From: Candidatus Bathyarchaeota archaeon
GTDB taxonomy: Archaea; Thermoproteota; Bathyarchaeia; TCS64
Reading direction: 5' to 3'
DNA length: 15,037 bases
Assembly (NCBI GenBank): GCA_016867505.1
Contig: VGJH01000010.1
Span: 1-15,037, forward strand
Below are positions 1-6,233 of the stretch, one piece after another. Positions within the stretch are counted from its first letter, which is position 1; every line of letters starts with the position of its first letter. Under the pieces are notes generated by a model, which did not search any database, was not told where the DNA came from, and saw only the letters and a list, made by a program, of their open reading frames with translations. The position numbers were made by a program, and so were the translations under genes.

Positions 1-299
1 CTTGGCAACTGATAACATAAAGCACTAATAATTCCATAACTCTGAGCTGCTAAAGGTAAAATTTGACTACCAGCATCAACTCCAGCAACAACTTTGAAAG
101 AGTCATGTTTACTCATAGGAAAAAAACACATATCTTCACGAATCTTAAAAGATAAATCAACAATTTTTGGTTGATTAATTAAAAAACTTTCTGAAATTTC
201 TGTTAAGATTAAGTCTCTAACTGATAACTGAATATTATCTGACAATAACTTCATCTTTTCGTAATCCTGAAGTTGATACTTTCCCCCCTCTTGCAGCAT
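1..299 (-). CDS. NurA-like DNA-end processing nuclease, N-terminal part (runs off left edge)
   Basis: An open minus-strand frame runs from ATG at 299 to the left edge without a stop (99 codons seen). An AGAGG ribosome site at 311-315, 11 nt before the ATG, supports this start, and a TATA-like stretch lies at 351-360. After a charged helical stretch of about 68 residues comes a hydrophobic strand with an aspartate, GVDAGSQ (D75), followed by a second hydrophobic strand around residues 86-97. This layout resembles the start of the NurA nuclease domain, where the first metal-binding Asp sits in a VDGS-like strand. NurA works with the HerA ATPase on double-strand break ends in archaea. Only the first motif is visible, so the family call is tentative; the existence of a coding frame is better supported than its function. 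Confidence 0.5.
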   Translation of the reverse strand, partial: MLQEGGKYQLQDYEKMKLLSDNIQLSVRDLILTEISESFLINQPKIVDLSFKIREDMCFFPMSKHDSFKVVAGVDAGSQILPLAAQSYGIISALCYQLP

Positions 300-350
300 A
301 TTTATTACAGCCTCTAAAACTATTATCTATACAACACTTTTTTTCCTACA

Positions 351-360
351 TATTTAAATT
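351..360 (-). promoter_or_regulatory. TATA-like element for the NurA-like gene
   Basis: On the minus strand this reads AATTTAAATA. It lies about 55 nt before the ATG at 299, which would leave a leader of roughly 30 nt carrying the AGAGG ribosome site at 311-315. Assigned by inspection only. Confidence 0.35.
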
Positions 361-368
361 GATCTATT

Positions 369-456
369 TTATTGAGCATTATTTGGTTATAATGCCATTT
401 TATATATATACTAAGAAATTTATTTGCTCAAAATAATTTTTATTGCTCGCTAATAA
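369..456. promoter_or_regulatory. Tandem dyad repeats, candidate operators of the wHTH gene run
   Basis: The 211-nt gap 300-510 holds no credible gene. It contains two imperfect 17-bp dyads, TTATTTGCTCAAAATAA (420-436) and TTATTGCTCGCTAATAA (440-456), whose starts are 20 bp apart, about two helical turns. A related element in the opposite orientation lies at 369-383 (minus strand AATAATGCTCAATAA). The shared core is TTATT, GCTC, then AATAA. They sit 55-140 bp before the first wHTH gene (511) and between it and the divergent NurA-like gene. Binding by one of the wHTH proteins is an inference from position and spacing. Confidence 0.4.
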
Positions 457-477
457 CCTTGATGAACCAAAAGTAAT

Positions 478-487
478 GTTAATAAGA
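478..487 (+). promoter_or_regulatory. TATA-like promoter element of the wHTH run
   Basis: A TGTTAATAAG stretch is centred about 27 nt upstream of the ATG at 511. That is the usual archaeal distance from TATA centre to transcription start, so the first gene would be leaderless; no ribosome site precedes the ATG. Confidence 0.35.
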
Positions 488-510
488 AGTTATCCTCATT
501 TTTATTTAAA

Positions 511-750
511 ATGGTTGATGAATACTCATTAAGAGACATGATTTTAAGAACATTTTTGAAAGATAATTCTCTTGGACCTTCAGAAATGACAAAAAAGCTT
601 GATGCAAATTATAACTCAGTTAAAGCTGCTTTTGCTAAACTTACTGAAGATAAACTTTTACAACGTAGTAGCAGAGGCAATTACGAGCCAAATTATTCTG
701 GAATAATTCTTCATTTAATGAATAGGATCGAAGCATTGGAGAAGAAATAG
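511..750 (+). CDS. Small single-domain winged-helix protein (wHTH 1, type A)
   Basis: A 79-residue protein made almost entirely of one winged-helix DNA-binding domain. A first helix (residues 5-17) is followed by the helix-turn-helix, with GPSEMTKKLDANYNSVKAAF as helix 2, turn and recognition helix. Then come LTEDKLLQRSSRGNY as the wing, and an amphipathic C-terminal helix (about 62-77) that could dimerise. There is no ligand or metal domain. It resembles the third gene of the run in the helix-turn-helix, the R..RG.Y wing and an I(I/L)..L(M/L) tail helix. It is probably leaderless, as a TATA-like element lies about 27 nt upstream. The next gene begins directly after its stop, so they are likely co-transcribed. 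Role: DNA-binding regulator by fold; targets unknown. Confidence 0.75.
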   Translation: MVDEYSLRDMILRTFLKDNSLGPSEMTKKLDANYNSVKAAFAKLTEDKLLQRSSRGNYEPNYSGIILHLMNRIEALEKK

Positions 751-1020
751 GTGAAAATTATGGTAGAATTAATGGATAGAATAATTAATGATCTTTCACC
801 GGGGACTAGTCAGTTTAAAGTGATGGTTTTTCTCTCATTTAGAGGACCTAGTTCACCCAGTGTAATTTCGGATGAAACAGGCATGCCATCAGGAACGGTT
901 AGGCCAAGTTTAAGGAATTTATTAGAAAAAGGCTACGTTAAGCAATTAGAAGATGGAAATTATAAGTCTAACATTCCTTTTACGGAATTCATCTCATATC
1001 TTTATACTACAACTAAGTGA
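751..1020 (+). CDS. Small single-domain winged-helix protein (wHTH 2, type B)
   Basis: An 89-residue winged-helix protein starting at GTG directly after the previous stop. ATG at 760 is an equally good or better start, since GGTGA (750-754) lies 5 nt before it and the product would be 86 residues. The domain order is helix 1 (LSPGTSQFKVMVFLSFRG), a helix-turn-helix with GMPSGTVRPSLRNLLEKGYV as the recognition helix, an EDGNYKS wing, and a C-terminal helix (FTEFISYLY). It matches the fourth gene of the run at L.P.TS..K....L.F.G, PS.I, TVR..L..L...G.V and DG.Y.S.I, so the two are recent paralogues. The likely role is a DNA-binding partner or regulator; no effector domain is visible. Confidence 0.75.
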   Translation: MKIMVELMDRIINDLSPGTSQFKVMVFLSFRGPSSPSVISDETGMPSGTVRPSLRNLLEKGYVKQLEDGNYKSNIPFTEFISYLYTTTK

Positions 1021-1030
1021 GGTTGATATT

Positions 1031-1288
1031 TTGACGAGCTCTGATGAACTTGAAAGTCTTAAAAGAGCAGAAAGTCAACAACAGGTTCTACTATGCCTTG
1101 TTGAATCAGGTGAAGCTATGTCAAGCCAAGAAATTGCTGATAAATTAAATTTATCAGTTAATGCAATCAATATTGCTCTTTTTAATTTAAATAATAAAGG
1201 ACTCGTAGACCGAGTGGGTAGAGGGATTTATCGATATAAATTAGGGCCAATTCTTGTTAATCTTCTAAAGGAGTATTTTAATTCATGA
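1031..1288 (+). CDS. Small single-domain winged-helix protein (wHTH 3, type A')
   Basis: The start is chosen at TTG 1031, giving 85 residues. GAGGT (1019-1023) lies 7 nt before it, and it begins just after the preceding stop. A longer in-frame ATG at 953 would overlap the previous gene by 68 nt and add a hydrophobic tail unlike its relatives. The winged-helix domain has helix 1 (AESQQQVLLCLVESG), helix-turn-helix MSSQEIADKLNLSVNAINIA, wing RVGRGIYRY and a C-terminal helix GPILVNLLKEYF. It resembles the first gene of the run and even more the fifth, sharing KRA.SQ, LL.L...G..MS..E.A..LN and NLL. Its stop overlaps the next start (ATGA at 1285-1288), which suggests translational coupling. Confidence 0.75.
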   Translation: MTSSDELESLKRAESQQQVLLCLVESGEAMSSQEIADKLNLSVNAINIALFNLNNKGLVDRVGRGIYRYKLGPILVNLLKEYFNS

Positions 1289-1539
1289 TACAAGATAAAT
1301 TGGAAGCACTTGATCCTAAAACTTCAGCTTATAAAATCTTATGCCATCTAGCGTTTAAAGGTTGTATACTAAAACCTTCAGAAATAGCACTCGCACTGGG
1401 TGAAAACAATTCAACAGTTCGTGCTAGATTAGCTGAATTAAAAAAACAAGGATTAGTAGATTCTAAACCTGATGGATATATCTCAATGATTTCACCTTAT
1501 GACCTAATTTTAAAAATTTATAGAGATCTAAAAAACTAA
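1285..1539 (+). CDS. Small single-domain winged-helix protein (wHTH 4, type B')
   Basis: An 84-residue winged-helix protein. Its ATG overlaps the previous stop by 4 nt, and AAAGGAG (1267-1273) lies 11 nt upstream, so it is probably translated in step with wHTH 3. The domain has LDPKTSAYKILCHLAFKG as helix 1, a helix-turn-helix with GENNSTVRARLAELKKQGLV as recognition helix, a short wing PDGYIS, and a C-terminal helix SPYDLILKIYRDL. It is the clear paralogue of wHTH 2. The 79 nt after its stop are pyrimidine-rich and then AT-rich, and lead into the promoter of the fifth gene. No effector-binding region is seen. Confidence 0.75.
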   Translation: MIQDKLEALDPKTSAYKILCHLAFKGCILKPSEIALALGENNSTVRARLAELKKQGLVDSKPDGYISMISPYDLILKIYRDLKN

Positions 1540-1585
1540 CATTTCCACTTTCACTTTACTCTCTATTGTTCATTCATAAACATCA

Positions 1586-1600
1586 TTTAAAAATTTAAAT
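1586..1600 (+). promoter_or_regulatory. TATA/AT-rich promoter of the fifth wHTH gene
   Basis: TTTAAAAATTTAAAT is centred about 26 nt before the ATG at 1619, and no ribosome site is present. A leaderless transcript starting at or next to the ATG is the simplest reading. It would make the fifth wHTH gene separately controllable from the first four. Confidence 0.45.
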
Positions 1601-1618
1601 TATTAAATTAAAAATAAT

Positions 1619-2005
1619 ATGTCAGAAAAACAAAATTATAAAAAGAAAAATCTATCTGAAAACTTACTAAAAATTAAAAGAGCACCAAGCCAGTTTTTGA
1701 TTTTATTATATTTAATAGACACAGGTAAAACTATGAGTGTAAAAGAATTAGCTACAGAATTAAACATCACACCCAAAGCAACTGAAAGAGCAGTCTCAAA
1801 ACTACTAGAAAAAGATCTTATCCAACGTCATCCTTTTAGAGATGGAGGTTACAATTGTGACCTAAAACTCATTGTTCTTAACTTATTATTAGCTATAATT
1901 GATTTATACGATGAATATGAAAAAAGGAATCCTAATTTGAAGACTCAAGTTTCTCCTTTAATCGAGGAAGAACCTCGTCCTCAATCCACTTTACTCCCCG
2001 AGTAG
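1619..2005 (+). CDS. Winged-helix protein with acidic/proline-rich tail (wHTH 5)
   Basis: A 128-residue protein. A basic, lysine-rich start (residues 5-24) precedes a winged helix (about 22-90) with RAPSQFLILLYLIDTG as helix 1, MSVKELATELNITPKATERA as helix-turn-helix, KLLEKDLIQR before the wing, and a long hydrophobic helix LIVLNLLLAIIDLYDEYE suited to dimerisation. It is closest to wHTH 3 (KRA.SQ, LL.L...G, MS..E.A..LN, NLL). The last 25 or so residues (PLIEEEPRPQSTLLPE region) have no counterpart in the relatives. They are encoded over the 3' end of the convergent gene on the other strand, so this tail may have arisen by stop loss. Function is inferred only as DNA binding. Confidence 0.7.
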   Translation: MSEKQNYKKKNLSENLLKIKRAPSQFLILLYLIDTGKTMSVKELATELNITPKATERAVSKLLEKDLIQRHPFRDGGYNCDLKLIVLNLLLAIIDLYDEYEKRNPNLKTQVSPLIEEEPRPQSTLLPE

Positions 2006-2414
2006 TTAATTTATAGTAATTTTCGTGAGTGTTTGGTTTAAAGATATTACCCTTCTTAACCATTTCATATAATCTAGCTGGAACAATCACTTTTTTACCG
2101 CTTACATTTAAATACTCTTTAATTTCTTTGCTACTTGCTTGATTATCTTTTAGGCAATAAAAAAGTAAACCTATTGACTCATAGTGACTGATTTCACCTC
2201 TAAAGACAATTATTGGTTGATTATGCCTAACTTCTATTATTCCTTTTAATTTATCCTGTGACTGTTTCTCTACAAGTAAAGCAACCTTATCATTTAAATT
2301 GGCAATAAAATTTTTTGATAACCAGTCTAAGGCTTTCAATAATTCTTCAGGTGACTCACCACTAACACGGATTTCACCATATTCAGTCTTAACAGAAAGA
2401 CTAATCGTAGGCAT
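1932..2414 (-). CDS. Two-domain protein: N-terminal beta/alpha module plus winged helix
   Basis: A 160-residue protein. Residues 1-36 form a short beta-beta-alpha module (V..EYGEIRVSGESPEELLKAL). Similar modules with a G.E....G..EE(L/V)L pattern recur at the start of archaeal proteins of unknown role, which is my recollection of the type and not a named family. A linker and short strand (about 57-72) follow. The C-terminal winged helix (about 75-155) has ESIGLLFYCLKD as helix 1, SSKEIKEYLNVS, a long helix VPARLYEMVKKGNIF and wing ENYYKLTTRG. Its ATG overlaps the stop of the upstream gene by one base (TAATG), which points to coupled translation. The 3' end overlaps the convergent wHTH 5 by 74 bp. 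Probably a regulator; target unknown. Confidence 0.7.
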   Translation of the reverse strand: MPTISLSVKTEYGEIRVSGESPEELLKALDWLSKNFIANLNDKVALLVEKQSQDKLKGIIEVRHNQPIIVFRGEISHYESIGLLFYCLKDNQASSKEIKEYLNVSGKKVIVPARLYEMVKKGNIFKPNTHENYYKLTTRGVKWIEDEVLPRLKEKLESSN

Positions 2415-2854
2415 TACAGGTTCTCCTGAAGATTCATCGTATAAAGGTAACCTCTCTTTTTATCTTTGTAACGTCTAATAATTCCTTTTTTAACAAGCCA
2501 GACAAGTACACCTGAAAGTGTCGTTTTTGGGAAAAATATTGCATTTGCCTCCATTGCTTCACGTAATTCTGAAATTGTCCTAGGCGTCTTACCCCATTCA
2601 ACTGCAAGAAGTGAGGTAACAGCTTCACTACATTGTGTTGTTCTAGAAATTTGTGGAAAATGTTCTAGCTCAATAGATTCGACTGGCTTTTTCTGTCGTG
2701 GTTTGGTGATGGTTTCGCCATGAAATGCATCATTAACTTTATTGAATATAGTGGGGAGCTCATTTATAGTATCCAAAACTTCAGATTTTGTGCCACTTAA
2801 TTCAACCTCCATTTCCCCAATACGAATCTTGAGATGGAAGGGTTGAGTACTCAT
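2414..2854 (-). CDS. Two-domain protein: N-terminal beta/alpha module plus winged helix
   Basis: A 146-residue protein with the same layout as its downstream partner. Residues 5-40 hold the module (KIRIGEMEVELSGTKSEVLD), followed by a charged, likely flexible linker (about 43-70). The winged helix (about 72-142) has SEAVTSLLAVEWGKTPRTIS, a helix TTLSGVLVWLVKKGIIRRY and wing KDKKRGYLYTMN. The start is ATG 2854, with TGTGAT (5 of 6 bases of GGTGAT) three nt upstream and a TATA element about 44 nt upstream. The pair probably forms a two-gene operon, and the matching layouts suggest a duplication and perhaps a heterodimer. Function beyond DNA binding is not visible. Confidence 0.7.
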   Translation of the reverse strand: MSTQPFHLKIRIGEMEVELSGTKSEVLDTINELPTIFNKVNDAFHGETITKPRQKKPVESIELEHFPQISRTTQCSEAVTSLLAVEWGKTPRTISELREAMEANAIFFPKTTLSGVLVWLVKKGIIRRYKDKKRGYLYTMNLQENL

Positions 2855-2893
2855 AGAATCACATCATGTAATATAATAATTATTATTCACATT

Positions 2894-2901
2894 ATTTATA
2901 A
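2894..2901 (-). promoter_or_regulatory. TATA box of the two-domain wHTH pair
   Basis: On the minus strand this reads TTATAAAT. The expected transcription start, about 27 nt on, lies near 2871, leaving a leader of roughly 17 nt that carries the GTGAT ribosome site before ATG 2854. The gap 2855-2949 otherwise holds AT-rich sequence only, including T-rich sequence just after the gatE stop. Confidence 0.45.
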
Positions 2902-2949
2902 TACTATCCAAACTTTTAGATTTTAGATATCTTGAATTAAGAAATAAGT

Positions 2950-4848
2950 TTAAAATTTAAGATATTTTTTAATTTTTAATAAAATTTTTGTCTGAACATC
3001 AGAGGCCTTTACTTTACCACGTAAATCATTCATTACCATCCCCATTAATGGGCCTAATGCTTTTTCACCCATTTTTTTAATTAACTCTAGATTAGATTCA
3101 ATTTTTAAATCAATTATTTTATCGAGTTCAATTTCATCTATTAATGCTAAATTTAATTTTTTCAAAGCATTATCTACATTATTTTCGGGATTATGAGAAA
3201 GCCAGGTTAAGATGGGGATAATTGATTCTTTCACTAGTTTACCTTCTGATATGAATTTGAAAACATCTTTAATATTTTCATCAGATAATTCTTCTATTGG
3301 TATTCCGTCACGCTGAAGTTTTTTGAGGTCTTCAGTTAATGTAACAGATAATAGTGTTGATAGTGAAGGATAAGTTGATACAAGTTCTCCAAAAAGATTA
3401 ATGTAATCAGAATCAACAATTTGACGTGCTAATTTTTCATTTAATTGATATTTTTCTTGATATTTAAGTAATTTAACTTCAGGCATATCAGGAAGGTTTT
3501 GTTTTAATTGTGAAATTTTTTCAGGTAATATTATAATTGGTTTAACATCGGTCTCTGGGTACATCCTTGCAGCACCGGGCCTTGGACGAGTAAATCGAGT
3601 AGTTCCATCCGGATTTGCTGATCGTGTCTCAAGTAATACTCCATTAAATACTTCTTTACTTCTAAGAATAACAGTGTCTAATGCTTTTTGAGTTTTTTCA
3701 AGTCTGTCAGCCACTATAACAACTGCATCTAACTCGCTTGCATTAACGTGTGCTTTTAATTTTGATACTTCATCGACAGTTATATTGTATCCAGGTAATT
3801 CGTCTGTGTGGAAGAGGCCTTTTACTCCACCATAAAATTTTGCATAATCACTAATTTCAGTACCAAGTCGTCGTCCAGGGCACACTTCCTTACCAATTAT
3901 ACCTGCAAACCCAGGAAGCTTAACAGCGTATACTACACCATTATTATTTAAAGCACTTTTAATTATTTTAGACTCAGTTTGTTCAAATATTTTAGTTACA
4001 TTATGCTGAACACCGTCAATATTAATAGATGAGAATTTTTTTTGTTCTAAAATATTTTTTATCTCAACAAGAGTAGCTTGTCTTTTTGCCTCATAATCTA
4101 CAATTGTAGGAATTAATTCAAGCGCTTGAACTCCTTTAATTTCGACAACTGGACCACCAAATGTGCTGATATTGAGGTCTTGTCTAATTGTCCCTAATCC
4201 TCTACGTACTTGACCTGTTGCTCTTAGAATACTACCAATATGTTGAGCAACGACTTGAACCTCTTCTGGGGTAAACATTTCAGGCGCTGTCGTAATTTCC
4301 ATTAAAGGAATTCCGAGACGATCTAATCGATAATTTACTTGTTTTTCATCTTCATGTATGTTTCTAGCTGCATCCTCTTCAAGACATATTTGATTAATAT
4401 TATATTTCTTCCCAGAAACCTCTACAAATCCACCAAAAGCAATTACGCTGGTTCGTTGGAAACCACCAGTATTACTGCCATCAACAACAGTTTTTCGCAT
4501 TATCCAAATTTCATCAATTGGCTTACTATTAACCATTAAAGAGAAATTTAGAGTGATATCCAAAGCCTCTATATTGAGATTATGAGGAGGTTCTTCATCC
4601 ATTTCTACAAGACAGTTTGTTTCAGAATCTGCTTCATATTGAATTTGTTTTCCTTTCATAAATTCAAATAAAGCTGCAGGATCTATCTCACCTAACTCAC
4701 TTTGACTTGGTCTTAAATAACGTGTAAAAATGATTTCGGGTTTTCTATCACTCAATTTAGGTGGACAATTACAGAATAATTTATGTTGTGTGTCTAATTC
4801 TTGGTGAATTTCAATGCCACATTTTAGACTTATTTTATTATAATCCAT
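2950..4848 (-). CDS. gatE: Glutamyl-tRNA(Gln) amidotransferase subunit E
   Basis: GatE binds misacylated Glu-tRNA(Gln), activates the glutamate by phosphorylation, and accepts ammonia from GatD to make Gln-tRNA(Gln). The 632 residues match the family length. The GatB/GatE cradle domain opens with CGIEIHQELDTQHKLFCNCP (residues 10-29) and includes the GLGTIRQDLNIS segment (217-228). The AspRS-like insertion typical of GatE and absent from bacterial GatB lies at about 290-415 (YAVKLPGFAGIIGKE). The conserved FTRPRPGAARMYPETDV follows at 419-435, and a YqeY-like tRNA-binding tail ends with MGMVMNDLRGKV. ATG 4848 lies 2 nt after the gatD stop, and AGGAAGAA within the end of gatD is its ribosome site, so the two subunits are made from one message. 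Confidence 0.97.
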   Translation of the reverse strand: MDYNKISLKCGIEIHQELDTQHKLFCNCPPKLSDRKPEIIFTRYLRPSQSELGEIDPAALFEFMKGKQIQYEADSETNCLVEMDEEPPHNLNIEALDITLNFSLMVNSKPIDEIWIMRKTVVDGSNTGGFQRTSVIAFGGFVEVSGKKYNINQICLEEDAARNIHEDEKQVNYRLDRLGIPLMEITTAPEMFTPEEVQVVAQHIGSILRATGQVRRGLGTIRQDLNISTFGGPVVEIKGVQALELIPTIVDYEAKRQATLVEIKNILEQKKFSSINIDGVQHNVTKIFEQTESKIIKSALNNNGVVYAVKLPGFAGIIGKEVCPGRRLGTEISDYAKFYGGVKGLFHTDELPGYNITVDEVSKLKAHVNASELDAVVIVADRLEKTQKALDTVILRSKEVFNGVLLETRSANPDGTTRFTRPRPGAARMYPETDVKPIIILPEKISQLKQNLPDMPEVKLLKYQEKYQLNEKLARQIVDSDYINLFGELVSTYPSLSTLLSVTLTEDLKKLQRDGIPIEELSDENIKDVFKFISEGKLVKESIIPILTWLSHNPENNVDNALKKLNLALIDEIELDKIIDLKIESNLELIKKMGEKALGPLMGMVMNDLRGKVKASDVQTKILLKIKKYLKF

Positions 4849-4850
4849 GG

Positions 4851-6179
4851 CTAATTCTTCCTTTTATATAATGATCTTGTATTAAATTCACCAACAAAAT
4901 TATTTAGTAAAAGTTGTTGAGCCAGTATTATATCACTAGTTTGGCCAAGACACCACATCATTTTAACATATGCGGTCTCTGGTAACATATCTTCAAGGGG
5001 AATAACACCCCTATCAGTGAGCTCTCGACCCATACTATAGACATTCATATTCACTCGCCCCCAGAGACATTGGCTAGTCATTCCAAGTAACAACCCATGT
5101 CTTTTAGCAGATTCAATTGCATCATAACAGGCTTCACTAACATGACCTAAGCCCGTACCCTCGAATACAATTCCTTTGAAACCTGCCTCAATTAAGGAAG
5201 TAATTATCAAAGGATTAAATCCAGGATAAAATTTGATTAATGCTACCTTTTTTTCAAATTTATTTTTTATTACTGGCTTTAAAAAGCTCCTTTTCGGATA
5301 ATTATCAGCAATTATCTCCAATTCTCCATTCTTTTGTCTAGCAATAGGATCTGAATTAATTGTCTGAAAAGCATAACGAGCTGAAGTATGACATTTTCGA
5401 ACTTTTGTTCCAGGATGGAATATGATACTGTCATCGCTTGTTCCTTCATGCATGCATAAATAAACTCCAGTAAATGGAGCATAGGCAGCGGCTTTAACTG
5501 CAGCTACTAAATTAGTTGCTGAATCAGCGCTTGGTCTATCACTGCTTCTTTGAGAACCAACAAAAATTACTGGTATTGGGAGGTTTTGTACTGCGAAACT
5601 TATAGCTGCGGTACTATAACCCATGGTGTCTGTTCCATGAGTGATTACAATTCCATTTGCTCCATCATCAATTTTTTTTGCGATGTCATTTGCCATTCCC
5701 GTCCAGTGATCAGAATTAATATTTTCACTAAATACACTGTATAGAATAGTAGCATCAATTTTAGCTAATTCTGTCAATTCAGGTACTATACTTAAAAGAT
5801 CTTTACTACTCATCGCAGCATAGACTCCACCTGTAATATAATCGACTCTACTAGCAATTGTTCCGCCTGTACTGATAATATTCACTTTTGGGAGATTATC
5901 ATTACTCTTAGGCAGTGGAGGTGCGCGAAATTCGGGTTTTATCGCTTCTCCAATTTTTAACACTTCAAAATTATTAGTAAATGCAATCCCAATATTGTAG
6001 CCACTTTTTTGTTTTAACACTATATGCCAATCATCAGCTGATTCAACTCTCGGCATAACAGCCCCTTCATAAATATTAGAATCAACTTTTACTCGGACGA
6101 TGTCACCAATTTCAACCTTAGCTGTTTTTAAGACTTCAAGGAGTTTTCCTCTGTATCCTGGTAAACCTTCGACAGACAT
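4851..6179 (-). CDS. gatD: Glutamyl-tRNA(Gln) amidotransferase subunit D (asparaginase-type)
   Basis: GatD releases ammonia from an amide donor for GatE. Residues 1-90 form the GatD-specific N-terminal domain (GDIVRVKVDSNIYEGAVMPR). From about 96 there is an L-asparaginase domain. Its first motif, IISTGGTIAS, contains the nucleophile-type T104; its second, THGTDTMGYS, contains T183 and D184; and the basic residue is probably K262 in VRKCHTS. The R.SDRPS.D segment (about 211-219) is also typical. At 442 residues it has the family length. The next gene in the same direction is gatE, 2 nt on. Its leader (6180-6233) holds two hairpins and a ribosome site set unusually far from the ATG; an in-frame TGA within the proximal hairpin rules out a longer start. 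The gene is complete and the motifs look intact. Confidence 0.97.
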   Translation of the reverse strand: MSVEGLPGYRGKLLEVLKTAKVEIGDIVRVKVDSNIYEGAVMPRVESADDWHIVLKQKSGYNIGIAFTNNFEVLKIGEAIKPEFRAPPLPKSNDNLPKVNIISTGGTIASRVDYITGGVYAAMSSKDLLSIVPELTELAKIDATILYSVFSENINSDHWTGMANDIAKKIDDGANGIVITHGTDTMGYSTAAISFAVQNLPIPVIFVGSQRSSDRPSADSATNLVAAVKAAAYAPFTGVYLCMHEGTSDDSIIFHPGTKVRKCHTSARYAFQTINSDPIARQKNGELEIIADNYPKRSFLKPVIKNKFEKKVALIKFYPGFNPLIITSLIEAGFKGIVFEGTGLGHVSEACYDAIESAKRHGLLLGMTSQCLWGRVNMNVYSMGRELTDRGVIPLEDMLPETAYVKMMWCLGQTSDIILAQQLLLNNFVGEFNTRSLYKRKN

Positions 6180-6196
6180 CGAGAATCAGATTCTCG
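6180..6196 (-). promoter_or_regulatory. 17-nt palindrome abutting the gatD start codon
   Basis: The minus strand reads CGAGAATCTGATTCTCG directly followed by ATG of gatD. The arms are perfect (8 bp around one centre base). As RNA it would form a 7-bp stem with a CUG loop. The only good ribosome site, GAGGTT (6207-6212), is 27 nt before the ATG; folding this stem would leave about 10 nt between them. It could instead be a DNA operator. Either function is inference. Confidence 0.5.
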
Positions 6197-6209
6197 TATG
6201 TAAATCAAC

Positions 6210-6233
6210 CTCTTAAGGGCTACGCCCTTAGAG
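6210..6233 (-). repeat. GC-rich hairpin spanning the end of the small barrel gene
   Basis: The arms CTCTAAGGGC and GCCCTTAAGAG pair around a GTA loop on the minus strand (10 bp with one bulged A). The stem includes the TAA stop of the upstream gene (6228-6230), and its end abuts the GAGG ribosome site of gatD. No T-run follows, so it is not a typical terminator. It may stabilise or process the message, or mask the gatD ribosome site. Confidence 0.5.

Noticed and set aside
392..436. A 14-codon frame in the gap before the wHTH run.
   Set aside because: Too short, no ribosome site, and it overlaps the candidate operators.
300..510. Possible box C/D guide RNA, prompted by a TGATGA at about 465-470.
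   Set aside because: No purine precedes it as in a C box, and no D box or paired C'/D' set was found at the proper spacing.
953..1030. Longer in-frame start for the third wHTH gene at ATG 953.
   Set aside because: It overlaps the previous gene by 68 nt, lacks a ribosome site, and adds a hydrophobic segment absent from the paralogues; TTG 1031 has GAGGT at good spacing.
2434..2628. A 64-codon minus-strand frame.
   Set aside because: It lies inside the two-domain wHTH gene (2414-2854) in another frame and has no recognisable domain.
4339..4539. Plus-strand frame of 66 codons; similar ones at 5550-5744, 7729-7941, 8993-9346, 9492-9680 and 13445-13657.
   Set aside because: All are antisense to strongly identified genes and show no motifs or start signals.
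6210..6233. GC-rich hairpin as a factor-independent terminator.
   Set aside because: No T-run follows on the transcribed strand, and the next gene in the same direction starts 30 nt on; a leader or mRNA-stability role fits better.
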